Source of the DNA: Virgibacillus dokdonensis
GTDB taxonomy: Bacteria > Bacillota > Bacilli > Bacillales > Amphibacillaceae
Direction of reading: 5' to 3'
DNA: 64,000 bases
NCBI RefSeq assembly: GCF_900166595.1
Contig: NZ_LT745763.1
Location: 1,028,321 to 1,092,320 of the forward strand
The position numbers were made by a program, and so were the translations under genes. Shown piece after piece: positions 44,661 to 54,485 of this stretch; the stretch's first letter is position 1, and every line of letters starts with the position of its first letter. Under the pieces are notes generated by a model. It searched no databases. It was not told the DNA's origin and was given only the letters and a program-made list of their open reading frames with translations.

Positions 44661-45947
44661 ATGAATAAATTTATGGAAATGCTTGAAAATGTATTATTAC
44701 CAATTGCTGATAAATTAAATAACAACCGTTATCTAACCGCTCTTCGTGATGGATTCATGGTTGCTTTACCATTAATCATCTTTGGTTCCATTTTTGTTGT
44801 TATTGCGAACCTACCATTCCTCGATCGCGTTATAAGTGAGGATGCGTTTGCTGCTTATCAAAGTGCTTTAGGTCCTGCATCAGCAGCAACGTTAAGTATT
44901 ATGGGAATGTTTGTCATTATTGGGATTGGATACAAATTGACCGAGCATTACGAAAATGAAGCTATTTATGGCGGGGTAGTTGCATTAACTGCATTTTTAA
45001 TTCTGACACCGCAAGTACTTGAAGGACTGACGGGAGTTATTCCAACGGCAAGTTTAGGTGCGCAAGGTATGTTTTTAGGAATTTTTACTGCATTTATAGC
45101 AGCGGAACTTTACAATTTCTTTGTTAGAAAAGATTGGACGATTAAGATGCCAGCTGGTGTTCCCCAAGCAGTATCAAGGTCATTTAGTGCATTAATTCCA
45201 ATTACATTAACATTGTCATTTTTCCTAATTATTCGAATTATTTTTAGCTACACGGGCTTTGACACAGTACAGAACTTTATTTATACAATTATTCAACAAC
45301 CATTAACTCAACTCGGTAGTGGGTTGCCAGCAACTATTGTAGCTGTTTTATTAATTCAGGTATTTTGGTTTTTCGGATTACATGGACAGATTATTGTTAA
45401 CTCAGTTTTTGATCCGATATGGTACACGTTAAATGAGCAAAACCTATCGGCTTTCCAAGCAGGAACGGAATTACCGAATATCGTTACAAAACAATTTATC
45501 GATTCATTTATTGTTGGAATGGGTGGATCGGGAATGACGTTAGCAGTTATAATCCTCATCTTTATTATTGGTAGAAGCAGACAAATGAAAGAGTTGGGTA
45601 AACTTGGGGCGCCAGCAGGGATATTTAATGTGAATGAGCCAATTATCTTTGGTTTACCAATTATTATGAATCCGCTTATCATTATTCCGTGGTTACTTGC
45701 TCCAGTAGTGGTTACCATTATTACGTATTTTGCTATGGCGACCGGGCTTGTTCCACCACCAGCTGGAGTTATTGTTCCGTGGACAACTCCTGTTGTATTA
45801 AATGGTTTTTTAGCTACAGGAAACGCTTGGCAAGGCGGGTTGTTGCAAGCAGTCAACTTAGTTGTTGTTATGATGATTTGGTGGCCATTTTTGAAGATTA
45901 TGGACAAGAGTTATTACGAGAAAGAAAAAGCAGCAAAGAAAAGTTAA
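44661..45947 (+). CDS. PTS EIIC component, lactose/cellobiose family
   Basis: A 428-residue polytopic permease of the CelB/LicC type. Features are NNRYLTALRDGFMVALPLIIFGSIFVV near the N-terminus, WFFGLHGQIIVNSVFDPIWYTLN near residue 240, APAGIFNVNEPIIFGLPIIMNP near 315 and GLVPPPAGVIVPWTTPVVLNGFLATG near 365. About ten membrane segments are visible. It forms the channel for the EIIB and EIIA of the same operon. GGGGGTG precedes the ATG. Confidence 0.92.
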   Translation: MNKFMEMLENVLLPIADKLNNNRYLTALRDGFMVALPLIIFGSIFVVIANLPFLDRVISEDAFAAYQSALGPASAATLSIMGMFVIIGIGYKLTEHYENEAIYGGVVALTAFLILTPQVLEGLTGVIPTASLGAQGMFLGIFTAFIAAELYNFFVRKDWTIKMPAGVPQAVSRSFSALIPITLTLSFFLIIRIIFSYTGFDTVQNFIYTIIQQPLTQLGSGLPATIVAVLLIQVFWFFGLHGQIIVNSVFDPIWYTLNEQNLSAFQAGTELPNIVTKQFIDSFIVGMGGSGMTLAVIILIFIIGRSRQMKELGKLGAPAGIFNVNEPIIFGLPIIMNPLIIIPWLLAPVVVTIITYFAMATGLVPPPAGVIVPWTTPVVLNGFLATGNAWQGGLLQAVNLVVVMMIWWPFLKIMDKSYYEKEKAAKKS

Positions 45948-45972
45948 TGAGTAAATGGACGAGGTGAGAAAT

Positions 45973-46278
45973 ATGGATCAAACAACTGAAATTGCTTTTC
46001 AAATTATTTTACATGCTGGTAATGGAAAATCTAGTGTGATGGAAGCAATCCAAGAAGCGAAAATAGGGAATTTTAATAAAGCAGATCAATTAGTTGAAGA
46101 AGCAGCAGAAGAACTTGGAAAAGCACATGAATATCAAACGAAATTATTACACAATGAAGCTCGAGGAGAAGGAAACATTATTAACGTTATGCTCATTCAC
46201 TCACAAGACCATTTAATGACTTCTATGACGATGAGGGATTTAGCAATCGAAATTATTGAGATTTATCGTAATAAATAG
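45973..46278 (+). CDS. PTS EIIA component, lactose/cellobiose family
   Basis: A 101-residue all-helical EIIA. The active histidine is His76 in VMLIHSQDHLMTSM, and MEAIQEAKIGNFNKADQLVEEA is typical of the trimeric fold. ATG 45973 is chosen because GAGGTGAG lies upstream at normal spacing; an in-frame ATG at 45955 precedes that site. It lies 25 bp after EIIC and 16 bp before the GH1 gene, giving the order B-C-A-hydrolase seen in lic/cel operons. Confidence 0.92.
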   Translation: MDQTTEIAFQIILHAGNGKSSVMEAIQEAKIGNFNKADQLVEEAAEELGKAHEYQTKLLHNEARGEGNIINVMLIHSQDHLMTSMTMRDLAIEIIEIYRNK

Positions 46279-46294
46279 TTGAGGAGGTATTGCA

Positions 46295-47677
46295 TTGACA
46301 GTAGAATATAAATTTCCAGCAAATTTTTGGTGGGGAAGTGCAACGTCTGCTACGCAAATAGAAGGTGCAGCAGAAAAAGATGGGAAAGCGAAAAACATCT
46401 GGGATTATTGGTATGAAACCGAACCGAATCGTTTTTTTGACCAAGTAGGTCCAGCGAGAGCATCTGATTTTTATCAACGATATAAGGAAGATATTCAATT
46501 AATGAAACAGATTGGACATAATAGTTTTCGTCTATCTATTTCATGGTCCCGTTTAATGCCGAACGGACAAATGAATGAACAAGCGGTAGAATTTTATAAT
46601 GGTGTGATTAATGAATTAATAGACAATGATATCGAGCCATTCGTTAATCTATTTCACTTTGATATGCCACTTGCTTACCAACAATTTGGTGGATGGGAAA
46701 ATCGCGAAGTTGTAGATAGCTATCAATCTTATGCGGAGATGTGTTTCAAACTTTTTGGTGATCGAGTGAAAAAATGGTTTACATTCAATGAGCCGATTGT
46801 CCCTGTTGAAGGTGGGTATCTGTACGATTTTCATTATCCTAATATTGTGGATGCTCAAAAAGCGGTGCAAGTAGCATACCATACGATGATTGCTAACGCA
46901 AAAGTAATTAAGGCTTTTCGTAAGCTAAATGATCCACATAGTCAAATTGGAATTATATTAAATTTAACACCATCTTATCCAAGAAGCAGTAACCCAGTTG
47001 ATCTACGTGCTTCAAAAATAGCAGATCTATTTTTTAACCGTAGTTTCTTGGATCCAGCTGTATTAGGTGAATATCCTGATGAGCTAATTGCCATCCTAAA
47101 AGAACATGGTCAGTTACCGCAAACAAAACAGGGTGATAAAGAACTACTAAAAAACAATACGGTAGATATTTTAGGAATTAATTATTACCAGCCACGTCGT
47201 GTGAAAGCAAAAGAATATTTACCTAATCCATACGCTCCATTTATGCCTGATATGTTTTTTGATCTTTATGAAATGCCAGGTAGAAAAATGAACCCGCATC
47301 GTGGATGGGAAATATACGAAAAAGGTATTTACGATATCTTAATGAATTTAAAGGAAAACTATGGTAATATATCGTCGTTTATTTCTGAAAATGGCATGGG
47401 CGTTCAGAATGAAGAGCGATTTATAAAAGAGGGTCAAATTCAAGATGAATACCGCATTGAATTTATTCGGGAACATTTAAAATGGGTACATCGAGCTGTG
47501 CAAGAAAAATGCAATGTGAAAGGGTATCATTTATGGACATTTATGGATAACTGGTCTTGGATGAATGCCTACAAAAATCGCTATGGATTTTATTCTGTGG
47601 ACTTAAATACGATGGGGCGGAAACCGAAAAAGAGTGCAGAATGGTTTAAAGAAGTGTCTCTAAACAATGGTTTTTAG
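46295..47677 (+). CDS. GH1 6-phospho-beta-glucosidase
   Basis: A 460-residue family 1 glycosidase. The N-terminus FPANFWWGSATSATQIEG is typical. The acid/base Glu166 is in WFTFNEPIVP and the nucleophile Glu365 is in FISENGMG. The C-terminal GYHLWTFMDNWSWMNAYKNRYGFYSVDL block is present. It would split 6-phospho-beta-glucosides delivered by the PTS genes just upstream into glucose-6-phosphate and an aglycone or glucose. It begins with TTG after GAGGAGGT. It is the last gene of the operon; a hairpin and repeat A follow. Confidence 0.92.
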   Translation: MTVEYKFPANFWWGSATSATQIEGAAEKDGKAKNIWDYWYETEPNRFFDQVGPARASDFYQRYKEDIQLMKQIGHNSFRLSISWSRLMPNGQMNEQAVEFYNGVINELIDNDIEPFVNLFHFDMPLAYQQFGGWENREVVDSYQSYAEMCFKLFGDRVKKWFTFNEPIVPVEGGYLYDFHYPNIVDAQKAVQVAYHTMIANAKVIKAFRKLNDPHSQIGIILNLTPSYPRSSNPVDLRASKIADLFFNRSFLDPAVLGEYPDELIAILKEHGQLPQTKQGDKELLKNNTVDILGINYYQPRRVKAKEYLPNPYAPFMPDMFFDLYEMPGRKMNPHRGWEIYEKGIYDILMNLKENYGNISSFISENGMGVQNEERFIKEGQIQDEYRIEFIREHLKWVHRAVQEKCNVKGYHLWTFMDNWSWMNAYKNRYGFYSVDLNTMGRKPKKSAEWFKEVSLNNGF

Positions 47678-47686
47678 CATTTAGAT

Positions 47687-47720
47687 ACCCATCCACACGT
47701 CCACATGGTGTGGATGGGGT
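47687..47720 (+). terminator. Hairpin after the GH1 gene
   Basis: ACCCATCCACAC (47687-47698) pairs with GTGTGGATGGGGT (47708-47720) with one bulged G, 9 bp past the stop codon. It is a strong stem but no T-run follows, so it may act in 3'-end stability or as a terminator together with repeat A. Confidence 0.6.
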
Positions 47721-47721
47721 A

Positions 47722-47950
47722 GAACAAAGGCTTAGGGAGCCCGTTTAGCAACGTAGCGACTGGAACGAATCAACTAAAATAAAGGAATCATGCCACTAAA
47801 ACAGCGGTATGCCGACGTGGGGGCGGCAAGCCCGTTTTTAGTCGGCCTTCCTCTTAGTTACGAACCGATGATGACTTACTTAGCTTAGGGCAATGGAGTG
47901 AAGTAGTCTAGTTGCTGGGCGCTGGAGCCGGACGTGGCTTATTTGGTTAT
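47722..47950 (-). repeat. Dispersed structured repeat family A, copy 3 (full form)
   Basis: Inverse orientation to copies 1 and 2. Begins AACAAAGGCTTAGGGAGCCC and includes AGCAACGTAGCGACTGGAACG, the GCCGAC..GTCGGC central stem (47811-47846), CGATGATGACTTA and GTTGCTGGGCGCTGGAGCC. The basal arms pair as in other copies. Relative to the upstream GH1 gene it has the same orientation as copies 2 and 4 have to their genes. From 47951 to 48107 nothing else was recognised. Confidence 0.82.
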
Positions 47951-48107
47951 GGTGTTATACACAAGCCTCTAAGTTTATACTTTCTTATCTTTTAAAAAAG
48001 AAGATATAGATTTAAATAAAGTTATTTGAAAAAATAAGAAAAGAGAATTTCGTTGTCTATATTGTCCTGTCCCCTTGATTTTAAAGAGAATAATGAGGAG
48101 AATTTAG

Positions 48108-50048
48108 ATGCTTACAACTAGGATGCGAATGATATTAAAAAAATTAATGCTTGTTGATTCTCCGTTGACAGGGAAATTTTTGGCTCAGTTAAATAAGGTT
48201 ACAGCAAGAACGACGAGAGAAGATATAAAAAAACTGGATTCATTAATACGTCAATATGGAGCCAAGGTAGAAGCTGTTGTGTCAAAAGGTTATCAGCTGA
48301 CTATTTTTGATGAAGAAAAGTTTCGCGATTTTTTGCATACAATCGTTCATCTGGAAGATCAAAAAAATAGGTCTATCTCACAATTACCTGAAGACAGAGA
48401 GATACAAATTATTCGTCGGTTATTAGTAACGAAAGGTTATGTGAAGCTAGAGCAATTAGCTGATGAACTGTATGTTAGTAAATCTACTGTGCAAAATGAT
48501 TTAAAACAAGTAAAGGAGCGGCTAAAGCTTTATTCGATTCAGATTCATGCAAGACCAAACTATGGTCTTAAATTACAAGGTGACGAATTGAAATTACGCT
48601 TTTGTATGGCTGAATACATTGTTGATCGAACACATAGACATGGTGAGCACCCTCATCACCCTGCAATCCCATCCATACGTAAGGAAGACTTTGTTGCCAT
48701 TGACAACATTATTATGGAACAAATAAAACAGAATCATATTAGTATGTCGGATGTAGCGATTCAGAATTTGCTCATTCATATATTAATTGCTTATGAACGA
48801 ATAAAAGACGGCAAATATATAACATTGCAGTCTAGTGAATTGGAACAAATTGTTAATCAATCGGAATATGAAGTAGCTAAACGCATTGTTCAGAACGTAG
48901 AAAGGCATTTACACATACAGTTTCCTCATTCAGAAACAGCCTATATCGCCATTCACTTATTGGGAACAAAAATGATCGCTCCACTTGAACAGGCAGGCGG
49001 ATTGGAAGAAAACTTAGTTGCACCTGATATTTTGCCAATTATTATGCAGATGCTAAAAAAAATAGATGAAGAGTATCATTTAGGGATTCAACATGATAAA
49101 GAACTGATAGTCGCTTTGGGGTTACATCTCAAGCCTGCTATTAATCGGTATAAATATGGTATGAACATTCGAAATCCATTATTAGCAGATATTAAAAAAA
49201 GCTATCCATTAGCTTTTGAATCAGCCGTTCTAGGCGGTATAATTATTGAAAAAATGACAGGCAGTGAATTTGATGAAAACGAGATCGGGTATATTTCTTT
49301 GCATATCGGTGCGGCAATGGAGCGGAAAAATTTCCACACGGGACCAAAGCGTTGCTTAATTGTATGCGCATCAGGGTTTGGTACAGCACAATTAATATAT
49401 TATAAAGTAAAAACGGAATTTAGAGATGCTGTTGAAGTGATTGGTGTTATTGAATTGTATAAGTTAAAGGACTATCAACTAAGTAATATAGACTTTATTA
49501 TTAGTTCTGTAGCAATTGATCAAGACATAGGCATACCTGTAATTCGAGTTAATGCTATATTAGAAAAATCAGACATGGAAAACATTACATCATTTATTCA
49601 TGATCAAGAATCGATTAGAACCTATTTTCAGCCACAGCTCGTATTTTTGCAACAAGATTTGAAGAATAGGGATGAGATACTTCACTATTTATATCAGCAA
49701 ATAAACCAGATGGGATTAGTACCAAATAGTTATTTAGAACACATTTATGAACGAGAGGAAATTGCTGCCACGTCATATGGTAACTTAGTTGCTATTCCTC
49801 ACCCTGTCATGCCTCAATCCAAGAAAACTTTTTTAACGGTTTGCACATTAAAAAGGGCAGTGGATTGGGGAGGTAAACCTGTTCAATTTATTTGTTTATT
49901 AAATGTACAAAAAGATAGTAAAGAAGATCTGCAAGGAATGTACGATTTATTAGGAACGATCGTTAACTCAGAAAAAATCGTCCAACGTTTAATTCAAGCA
50001 ACAGATTACTATGACTTTATCCGTGTTTTAGATGAATATCGTAATTGA
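48108..50048 (+). CDS. PRD-domain regulator of the cellobiose-type PTS (LicR/CelR-like)
   Basis: A 646-residue multidomain regulator. It has an N-terminal HTH region, a second HTH (VKLEQLADELYVSKSTVQNDL, near residue 112), PRD1 (about 190-290, ETAYIAIHLLG), PRD2 (about 300-410, KPAINRYKYG and EIGYISLHIG), an EIIB-like domain (CLIVCASGFGTAQL) and an EIIA-like domain with LVAIPHPVMP. This is the LicR/CelR architecture, in which PTS phosphorylation sets activator function. It lies directly downstream of the cellobiose operon and is its likely controller. GAGGAG precedes the ATG. Confidence 0.9.
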   Translation: MLTTRMRMILKKLMLVDSPLTGKFLAQLNKVTARTTREDIKKLDSLIRQYGAKVEAVVSKGYQLTIFDEEKFRDFLHTIVHLEDQKNRSISQLPEDREIQIIRRLLVTKGYVKLEQLADELYVSKSTVQNDLKQVKERLKLYSIQIHARPNYGLKLQGDELKLRFCMAEYIVDRTHRHGEHPHHPAIPSIRKEDFVAIDNIIMEQIKQNHISMSDVAIQNLLIHILIAYERIKDGKYITLQSSELEQIVNQSEYEVAKRIVQNVERHLHIQFPHSETAYIAIHLLGTKMIAPLEQAGGLEENLVAPDILPIIMQMLKKIDEEYHLGIQHDKELIVALGLHLKPAINRYKYGMNIRNPLLADIKKSYPLAFESAVLGGIIIEKMTGSEFDENEIGYISLHIGAAMERKNFHTGPKRCLIVCASGFGTAQLIYYKVKTEFRDAVEVIGVIELYKLKDYQLSNIDFIISSVAIDQDIGIPVIRVNAILEKSDMENITSFIHDQESIRTYFQPQLVFLQQDLKNRDEILHYLYQQINQMGLVPNSYLEHIYEREEIAATSYGNLVAIPHPVMPQSKKTFLTVCTLKRAVDWGGKPVQFICLLNVQKDSKEDLQGMYDLLGTIVNSEKIVQRLIQATDYYDFIRVLDEYRN

Positions 50049-50087
50049 CGAGTTTATGATCCTCAAAAGCTAAATATTTTGCATGCT

Positions 50088-50120
50088 ACCCCTTATTTCT
50101 TGATAATGAGGGGGTTTTTA
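50088..50120 (+). terminator. Probable terminator of the LicR/CelR-like gene
   Basis: ACCCC (50088-50092) and neighbouring bases pair with GGGGT (50111-50115), followed by TTTT. It is a short, plausible intrinsic terminator 40 bp after the stop codon. Confidence 0.6.
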
Positions 50121-50134
50121 TGCTATCGGGAAAA

Positions 50135-50176
50135 ACTGTGGTTTTCTACTGAATTGGCAACAAGCCAAGTTTTTAA
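50135..50176 (+). repeat. Repeat family B, copy 8 (fragment)
   Basis: Only the right part is kept: TTGGCAACAAGCCAAGTTTTT preceded by a degenerate CTGTGGTTTTCTACTGAA. The stem TTGGC/GCCAA and T-run are intact. Confidence 0.65.
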
Positions 50177-50336
50177 AATATTATTTTTATTTGTGATTAG
50201 TCGAACGAAGTTATACATATGGAGAAATTGTTATGATACAGTATACTAGAGTGTGTGCTCAGTAAAGACAGTTATATAAGTTAAGTTTTCCTGTGTGCAT
50301 ACTGTACACAAACTATGTTAACAAGGAGGGGCTAAG

Positions 50337-52247
50337 ATGAATGCTAGACAGAGAAAGATTATAGAAGTTCTATTATCTTATGGCAACCGTCCAATTTTAG
50401 TCAATGATCTTGCTAAACAACTTGATTGTTCAGAAAAAACAGTTCGTAATGATTTACGAACAATTGATGTTTATCTGCAAAACTACTCTTCTGCATGTTT
50501 AATTCGAAAACCTGGAACTGGTATTTATTTAGAAATAAATAAACGAGATAAGCAAAACTTGTTTCATGCACTTTTTCGTGAAAATAAATCATCGTATCAA
50601 CGGCTTATGGAAATAGCTTATCGTTTATTAACTGATAAAAACCCACTCACGTTGCAACAGCTTAGTATGGATCACTATGTCCATCATACTGCTATAAAGA
50701 GTGATCTTGAAACGATTCAGCAGTGGTTTGAAAGTTTTGGATTGGTTATTGAATCAAGGCAAAAGCTAGGTCATTACTTAAAAGGGGAAGAATTAAACAA
50801 ACGAATGGCTTTGGCACATATAGAGGAAATTGCGAATCAACAAGCAACGTTTTTAAAAAATGTATTTGCGCCCTTTGAAATTGCTACAGTAAGACAAATA
50901 CTAGACCAAATGATAGAAAAATGGAAAATTCCCATGACAAGTCATGCGCTAGATAATTTAGTTGTCCATATACTTGTTATGGTACAACGTACAAAGCAGG
51001 CTAACCCAATCATAATTGATAAGCATCGTTTATCCATAAATGATACGAACGAGTATCGAGCGGCTGCTTGGTGTTTAGATCAGCTTGAACACAAATTTGG
51101 GATTACGTTAGCTCATGACGAGACGATATATTTAACTTGGCATTTACGTGGGAGTAAAAAATATTCGCTACATACATCCACGGAAGAAGAAATTACACAC
51201 CAAGTATTATCGACAATGATCGAGACGATGCAACAGTTGACGCATGTATCCTTTCATGAAGATGAACAACTAATCAATGGACTTATGATTCATTTAGAAG
51301 CTGTTACCAATCGTTTGGTGTATGGATTTCCAATTAGTAATCCATTGTTACAGGACATAAAAAAGATGTACCCGTATATGCTGAGTATGGTGACGCTGTC
51401 TTTAGAGAAGGTGAGTGAGAAATTTCCATTTGATATACCTGAGGAAGAAGCAGCTTATATAGTTCTGCATTTTCAAGCTTCCATAGAAAGGTTAGATGCT
51501 GAAAATTATGCAGTACCTCGAGTGTTAATTGTTTGTGATATGGGAATAGGGATGTCTAGATTACTGCAAGCAAAAGTGGAAAAACAGTATCAAGAAATGA
51601 AAATTGTAGGAACTGTTGGGAAGGGAGAAGTGCAACGTTTTATAAAGCGAGAACAAGTGCATTTAATTATATCGACTACGCCTATAGAAAAAATTAATAT
51701 CCCAACGATTATTATTTCTCCGCTTTTAGAAGCAACTGATAAAGAAAAATTGCAACGATTTCTGAAGAAAAAAGCGGGTCGTTCTTCTGTTTTGGCTACC
51801 AGTCCTCAAGTTTTACATGATTTTATGGAAGAAGAATTACTGTTTCTAAATATTAATCCTCAACATCGTTTTCAAGTAGTTGAGATGCTAGGAAATACGT
51901 TATACAAACAAGGTAAAGTAGAGAAATCATATGTCCACCAAGCGCTTTTGCGTGAAAGGAAGTCAGCTACAGCAATTGGTGGTGGCATAGCTATTCCACA
52001 TGGAGATCCGACACTTGTTATTGCTTCCACGATTGCCATTGCTGTTTTAACCGAGCCGTTGGAGTGGGGAAAAGAAGAGGTGTCAATTGTGTTTATGTTG
52101 GCTTTAGCGAATGAAAAAGCGAATCCAATTAAAGCAATTATTCATAAGCTATCATCACTATCAAACGACCCAATGACAGTAAGAGATTTATTAAATGCTA
52201 CTGATAAGCAAACATTCTTACGTGTGTTGACAGAAAAAGAGTGGTAA
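50337..52247 (+). CDS. PRD-domain regulator of the mannose-type PTS (ManR-like)
   Basis: A 636-residue activator. An N-terminal HTH (NRPILVNDLAKQLDCSEKTVRNDLRTID) and a second HTH region are followed by two PRDs (ETIYLTWHLRG; MIHLEAVTNRLVYGFPI and EAAYIVLHFQAS). An EIIB-like domain (VLIVCDMGIGMSRLL) and an EIIA domain with GGGIAIPHGDP complete it. The order and the adjacency to an IIBCA mannose/fructose-type PTS match Bacillus ManR. The dyad TGTGTGCATACTGTACACA lies just upstream (near 50293-50311) and might be its own site. AAGGAGGGG precedes the ATG. Confidence 0.88.
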   Translation: MNARQRKIIEVLLSYGNRPILVNDLAKQLDCSEKTVRNDLRTIDVYLQNYSSACLIRKPGTGIYLEINKRDKQNLFHALFRENKSSYQRLMEIAYRLLTDKNPLTLQQLSMDHYVHHTAIKSDLETIQQWFESFGLVIESRQKLGHYLKGEELNKRMALAHIEEIANQQATFLKNVFAPFEIATVRQILDQMIEKWKIPMTSHALDNLVVHILVMVQRTKQANPIIIDKHRLSINDTNEYRAAAWCLDQLEHKFGITLAHDETIYLTWHLRGSKKYSLHTSTEEEITHQVLSTMIETMQQLTHVSFHEDEQLINGLMIHLEAVTNRLVYGFPISNPLLQDIKKMYPYMLSMVTLSLEKVSEKFPFDIPEEEAAYIVLHFQASIERLDAENYAVPRVLIVCDMGIGMSRLLQAKVEKQYQEMKIVGTVGKGEVQRFIKREQVHLIISTTPIEKINIPTIIISPLLEATDKEKLQRFLKKKAGRSSVLATSPQVLHDFMEEELLFLNINPQHRFQVVEMLGNTLYKQGKVEKSYVHQALLRERKSATAIGGGIAIPHGDPTLVIASTIAIAVLTEPLEWGKEEVSIVFMLALANEKANPIKAIIHKLSSLSNDPMTVRDLLNATDKQTFLRVLTEKEW

Positions 52248-52274
52248 GTAACGGTTCGTCGTGCTTTTTTATTT

Positions 52275-52368
52275 CCACTATAGGAAAGTATGAAATTTTA
52301 AGGTTTATAAGAAAAACTACAGCTTTCGCATAAGATAAGACTTGGCAACAAGCCAAGTTTTTCTAATA
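52275..52368 (+). repeat. Repeat family B, copy 9
   Basis: CACTATAGGAAAGTATGAAA, AAGGTTTATAAGAAAAACTACA and GCTTTCGCATAAG, then hairpin CTTGGC (52341-52346)/GCCAAG (52352-52357) and TTTTTCTAA. It is a clear copy, located between the ManR-like and ManP-like genes, and could end the regulator transcript. Confidence 0.8.
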
Positions 52369-52565
52369 AGAGTTGAAGGTAAGCTACGTTTTCTTTAATG
52401 CGAATGGAAAAAAACAACCGTCTAGAAACATTGAAATATTAATAAAATATTATTACCATAGTTCCGGAAAGAATAAAGAATATATTGTAGGTAAAGCTAC
52501 TGTATACTAAGTTTGTAAGCAATTATAAATCATAAATGTAAAATAGATGAGTAGGAGGCGTAATG

Positions 52566-54485
52566 ATGAAAATAGTTGCTGTTACAGCGTGTCCGGTAGG
52601 AATTGCTCATACGTATATGGCGGCTGAAAACTTACAAAAAGCTGGTGAGAAACTAGGTGTTGACATAAAAGTCGAAACACAAGGTTCTATTGGTGTAGAG
52701 AATGCATTGACGGATGAGGATATTGAAGAAGCAGATGGTGTAATTATAGCGAGTGATAAAGAAGTCACGAAGGAACGTTTTATTGGAAAAAGGTTAATTG
52801 CTACTGGAGTACAGGAAGGGATAAAACGTCCAGAAGAATTAATAAACCGATTTGCCACCGAAGATGTACCTGTTTATCAAGCTGATTTAATGTCCGCAAA
52901 CGACGTGAAAAAAAAGAAAAAAGAGAAAGAAAACCCCATATATCGACATTTGATGAGTGGAGTTTCCTATATGATTCCTTTTATTGTAGTTGGTGGATTG
53001 CTGATAGCTCTTGCACTAACTTTAGGTGGTGAACAAACACCAGGAGGAATTGTTATTCCTGAAGATTCGTTTTGGAAAAAGGTAGAAGAAATTGGCGCGG
53101 CATCCTTTAGCTTTATGGTGCCTATATTGGCAGGTTTTATCGCTGTTAGTATTGCTGACCGTCCAGGCTTAGCTCCCGGAATTATTGGTGGGTTTATCGC
53201 TGCAAATGGTAGCTTTTATGGAAGTGAAGCAGGTGCAGGTTTTATTGGCGGTATTATTGCAGGTTTTCTTGCGGGTTATATTACATTAGCTATTAAGAAG
53301 ATTAAAGTGCCACAAGCCATTCAACCTGTAATGCCAATTATTTTTATACCAATCTTAGCAACTTTAGCAGTTGGGTTATTATTTGTTTATGTTGTTGGTG
53401 CGCCAGTAGCACAAGTGTTTGAATCGTTAACGGCATGGCTAGAAGGGATGCAAGGAGCAAGTTCTATACTGCTCGCTCTAATTTTAGGGGCTATGATTTC
53501 CATAGATATGGGTGGTCCTTTTAATAAAGTAGCCTTCTTATTTGGTTCAGCCATGATTGCAGAAGGAAATTATGAAATTATGGGACCAATTGCTGTTGCT
53601 ATCTGTATTCCACCTTTAGGAATGGGACTAGCAACGTTTATGAATAAACGTAAATATCAGCCCGCAGAGCAACAAGCAGGAAAAGCAAGTTTCACTATGG
53701 GACTATTTGGCATAACGGAAGGAGCGATTCCTTTTGCTGCGCAAGATCCATTGCGAGTTATTCCAAGTATTATGATTGGTTCCATGACCAGTTCTGTCAT
53801 TGCGATGATTGGGAATGTGGGTGATCGAGTAGCTCACGGTGGTCCTATTGTCGCTGTACTAGGAGCAGTAGATAATGTGCTTATGTTCTTTGTAGCTGCC
53901 ATCATCGGTACGATTGTTACGGCTTTCATGGTTAACTTTCTTAAAAAAGATGTATCAGGAACGCACAAGGGAAATAATGCATCACCTAAACGAGCGGAAG
54001 AAGATGCTTCATCTAAAACGACTGAGATCACGAAATTAACGGATATTGTAACGAACGATTTAATTCATTTAGATCTTCAAGGAAATACAAAAGAAGAAGT
54101 ATTAGATGAGTTAATAGCTAGTATGAAACAAGCAGGAGTAGTACTTGACGCAGAAGCATATAAGCAAGTTGTCATCGCTCGAGAGCATGAAGGGACGACA
54201 GGAATGGGGATGAGCATTGCTATCCCACATGGAAAATCCGAAGCAGTAAAAGAACCGGCTGTAGCTTTTGGTATGCATCGCGCCGGAGTTGATTGGGAAA
54301 GTTTAGACGGAAACCCTGCTAAATTAATATTCATGATTGCCGTGCCTACAGAGAGGGCTGGAGACGATCATTTAAAAATATTACAAATGCTTTCAAGGAA
54401 ATTAATGGATGACAATTACAGAGAAAAATTACTTCATGTAACAACAAAAGATGAAGCGCATCGATTATTAATGGAAATTCAATAA
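52566..54485 (+). CDS. manP: PTS mannose/fructose-type EIIBCA component (ManP-like)
   Basis: A 639-residue permease with domain order IIB-IIC-IIA. The IIB phosphocysteine is in VAVTACPVGIAHTYMAAE (residue 8). The IIC has GVSYMIPFIVVGGLLIALAL, DMGGPFNKVAFLFG and FGITEGAIPFAAQDPLRVIPS. The IIA (last 150 residues) has the active histidine in MSIAIPHGKSEA. This order matches B. subtilis ManP. ATG 52566 gives 7 nt from AGGAGG; ATG 52563 is also possible. With a ManR-like gene before it and manA after it, mannose is the likely substrate, although fructose cannot be excluded. Confidence 0.88.
   Translation: MKIVAVTACPVGIAHTYMAAENLQKAGEKLGVDIKVETQGSIGVENALTDEDIEEADGVIIASDKEVTKERFIGKRLIATGVQEGIKRPEELINRFATEDVPVYQADLMSANDVKKKKKEKENPIYRHLMSGVSYMIPFIVVGGLLIALALTLGGEQTPGGIVIPEDSFWKKVEEIGAASFSFMVPILAGFIAVSIADRPGLAPGIIGGFIAANGSFYGSEAGAGFIGGIIAGFLAGYITLAIKKIKVPQAIQPVMPIIFIPILATLAVGLLFVYVVGAPVAQVFESLTAWLEGMQGASSILLALILGAMISIDMGGPFNKVAFLFGSAMIAEGNYEIMGPIAVAICIPPLGMGLATFMNKRKYQPAEQQAGKASFTMGLFGITEGAIPFAAQDPLRVIPSIMIGSMTSSVIAMIGNVGDRVAHGGPIVAVLGAVDNVLMFFVAAIIGTIVTAFMVNFLKKDVSGTHKGNNASPKRAEEDASSKTTEITKLTDIVTNDLIHLDLQGNTKEEVLDELIASMKQAGVVLDAEAYKQVVIAREHEGTTGMGMSIAIPHGKSEAVKEPAVAFGMHRAGVDWESLDGNPAKLIFMIAVPTERAGDDHLKILQMLSRKLMDDNYREKLLHVTTKDEAHRLLMEIQ

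Noticed and set aside
45356..45907. 183-codon minus-strand frame
   Set aside because: Lies wholly inside and antisense to the cellobiose-type EIIC gene, which has strong family similarity.
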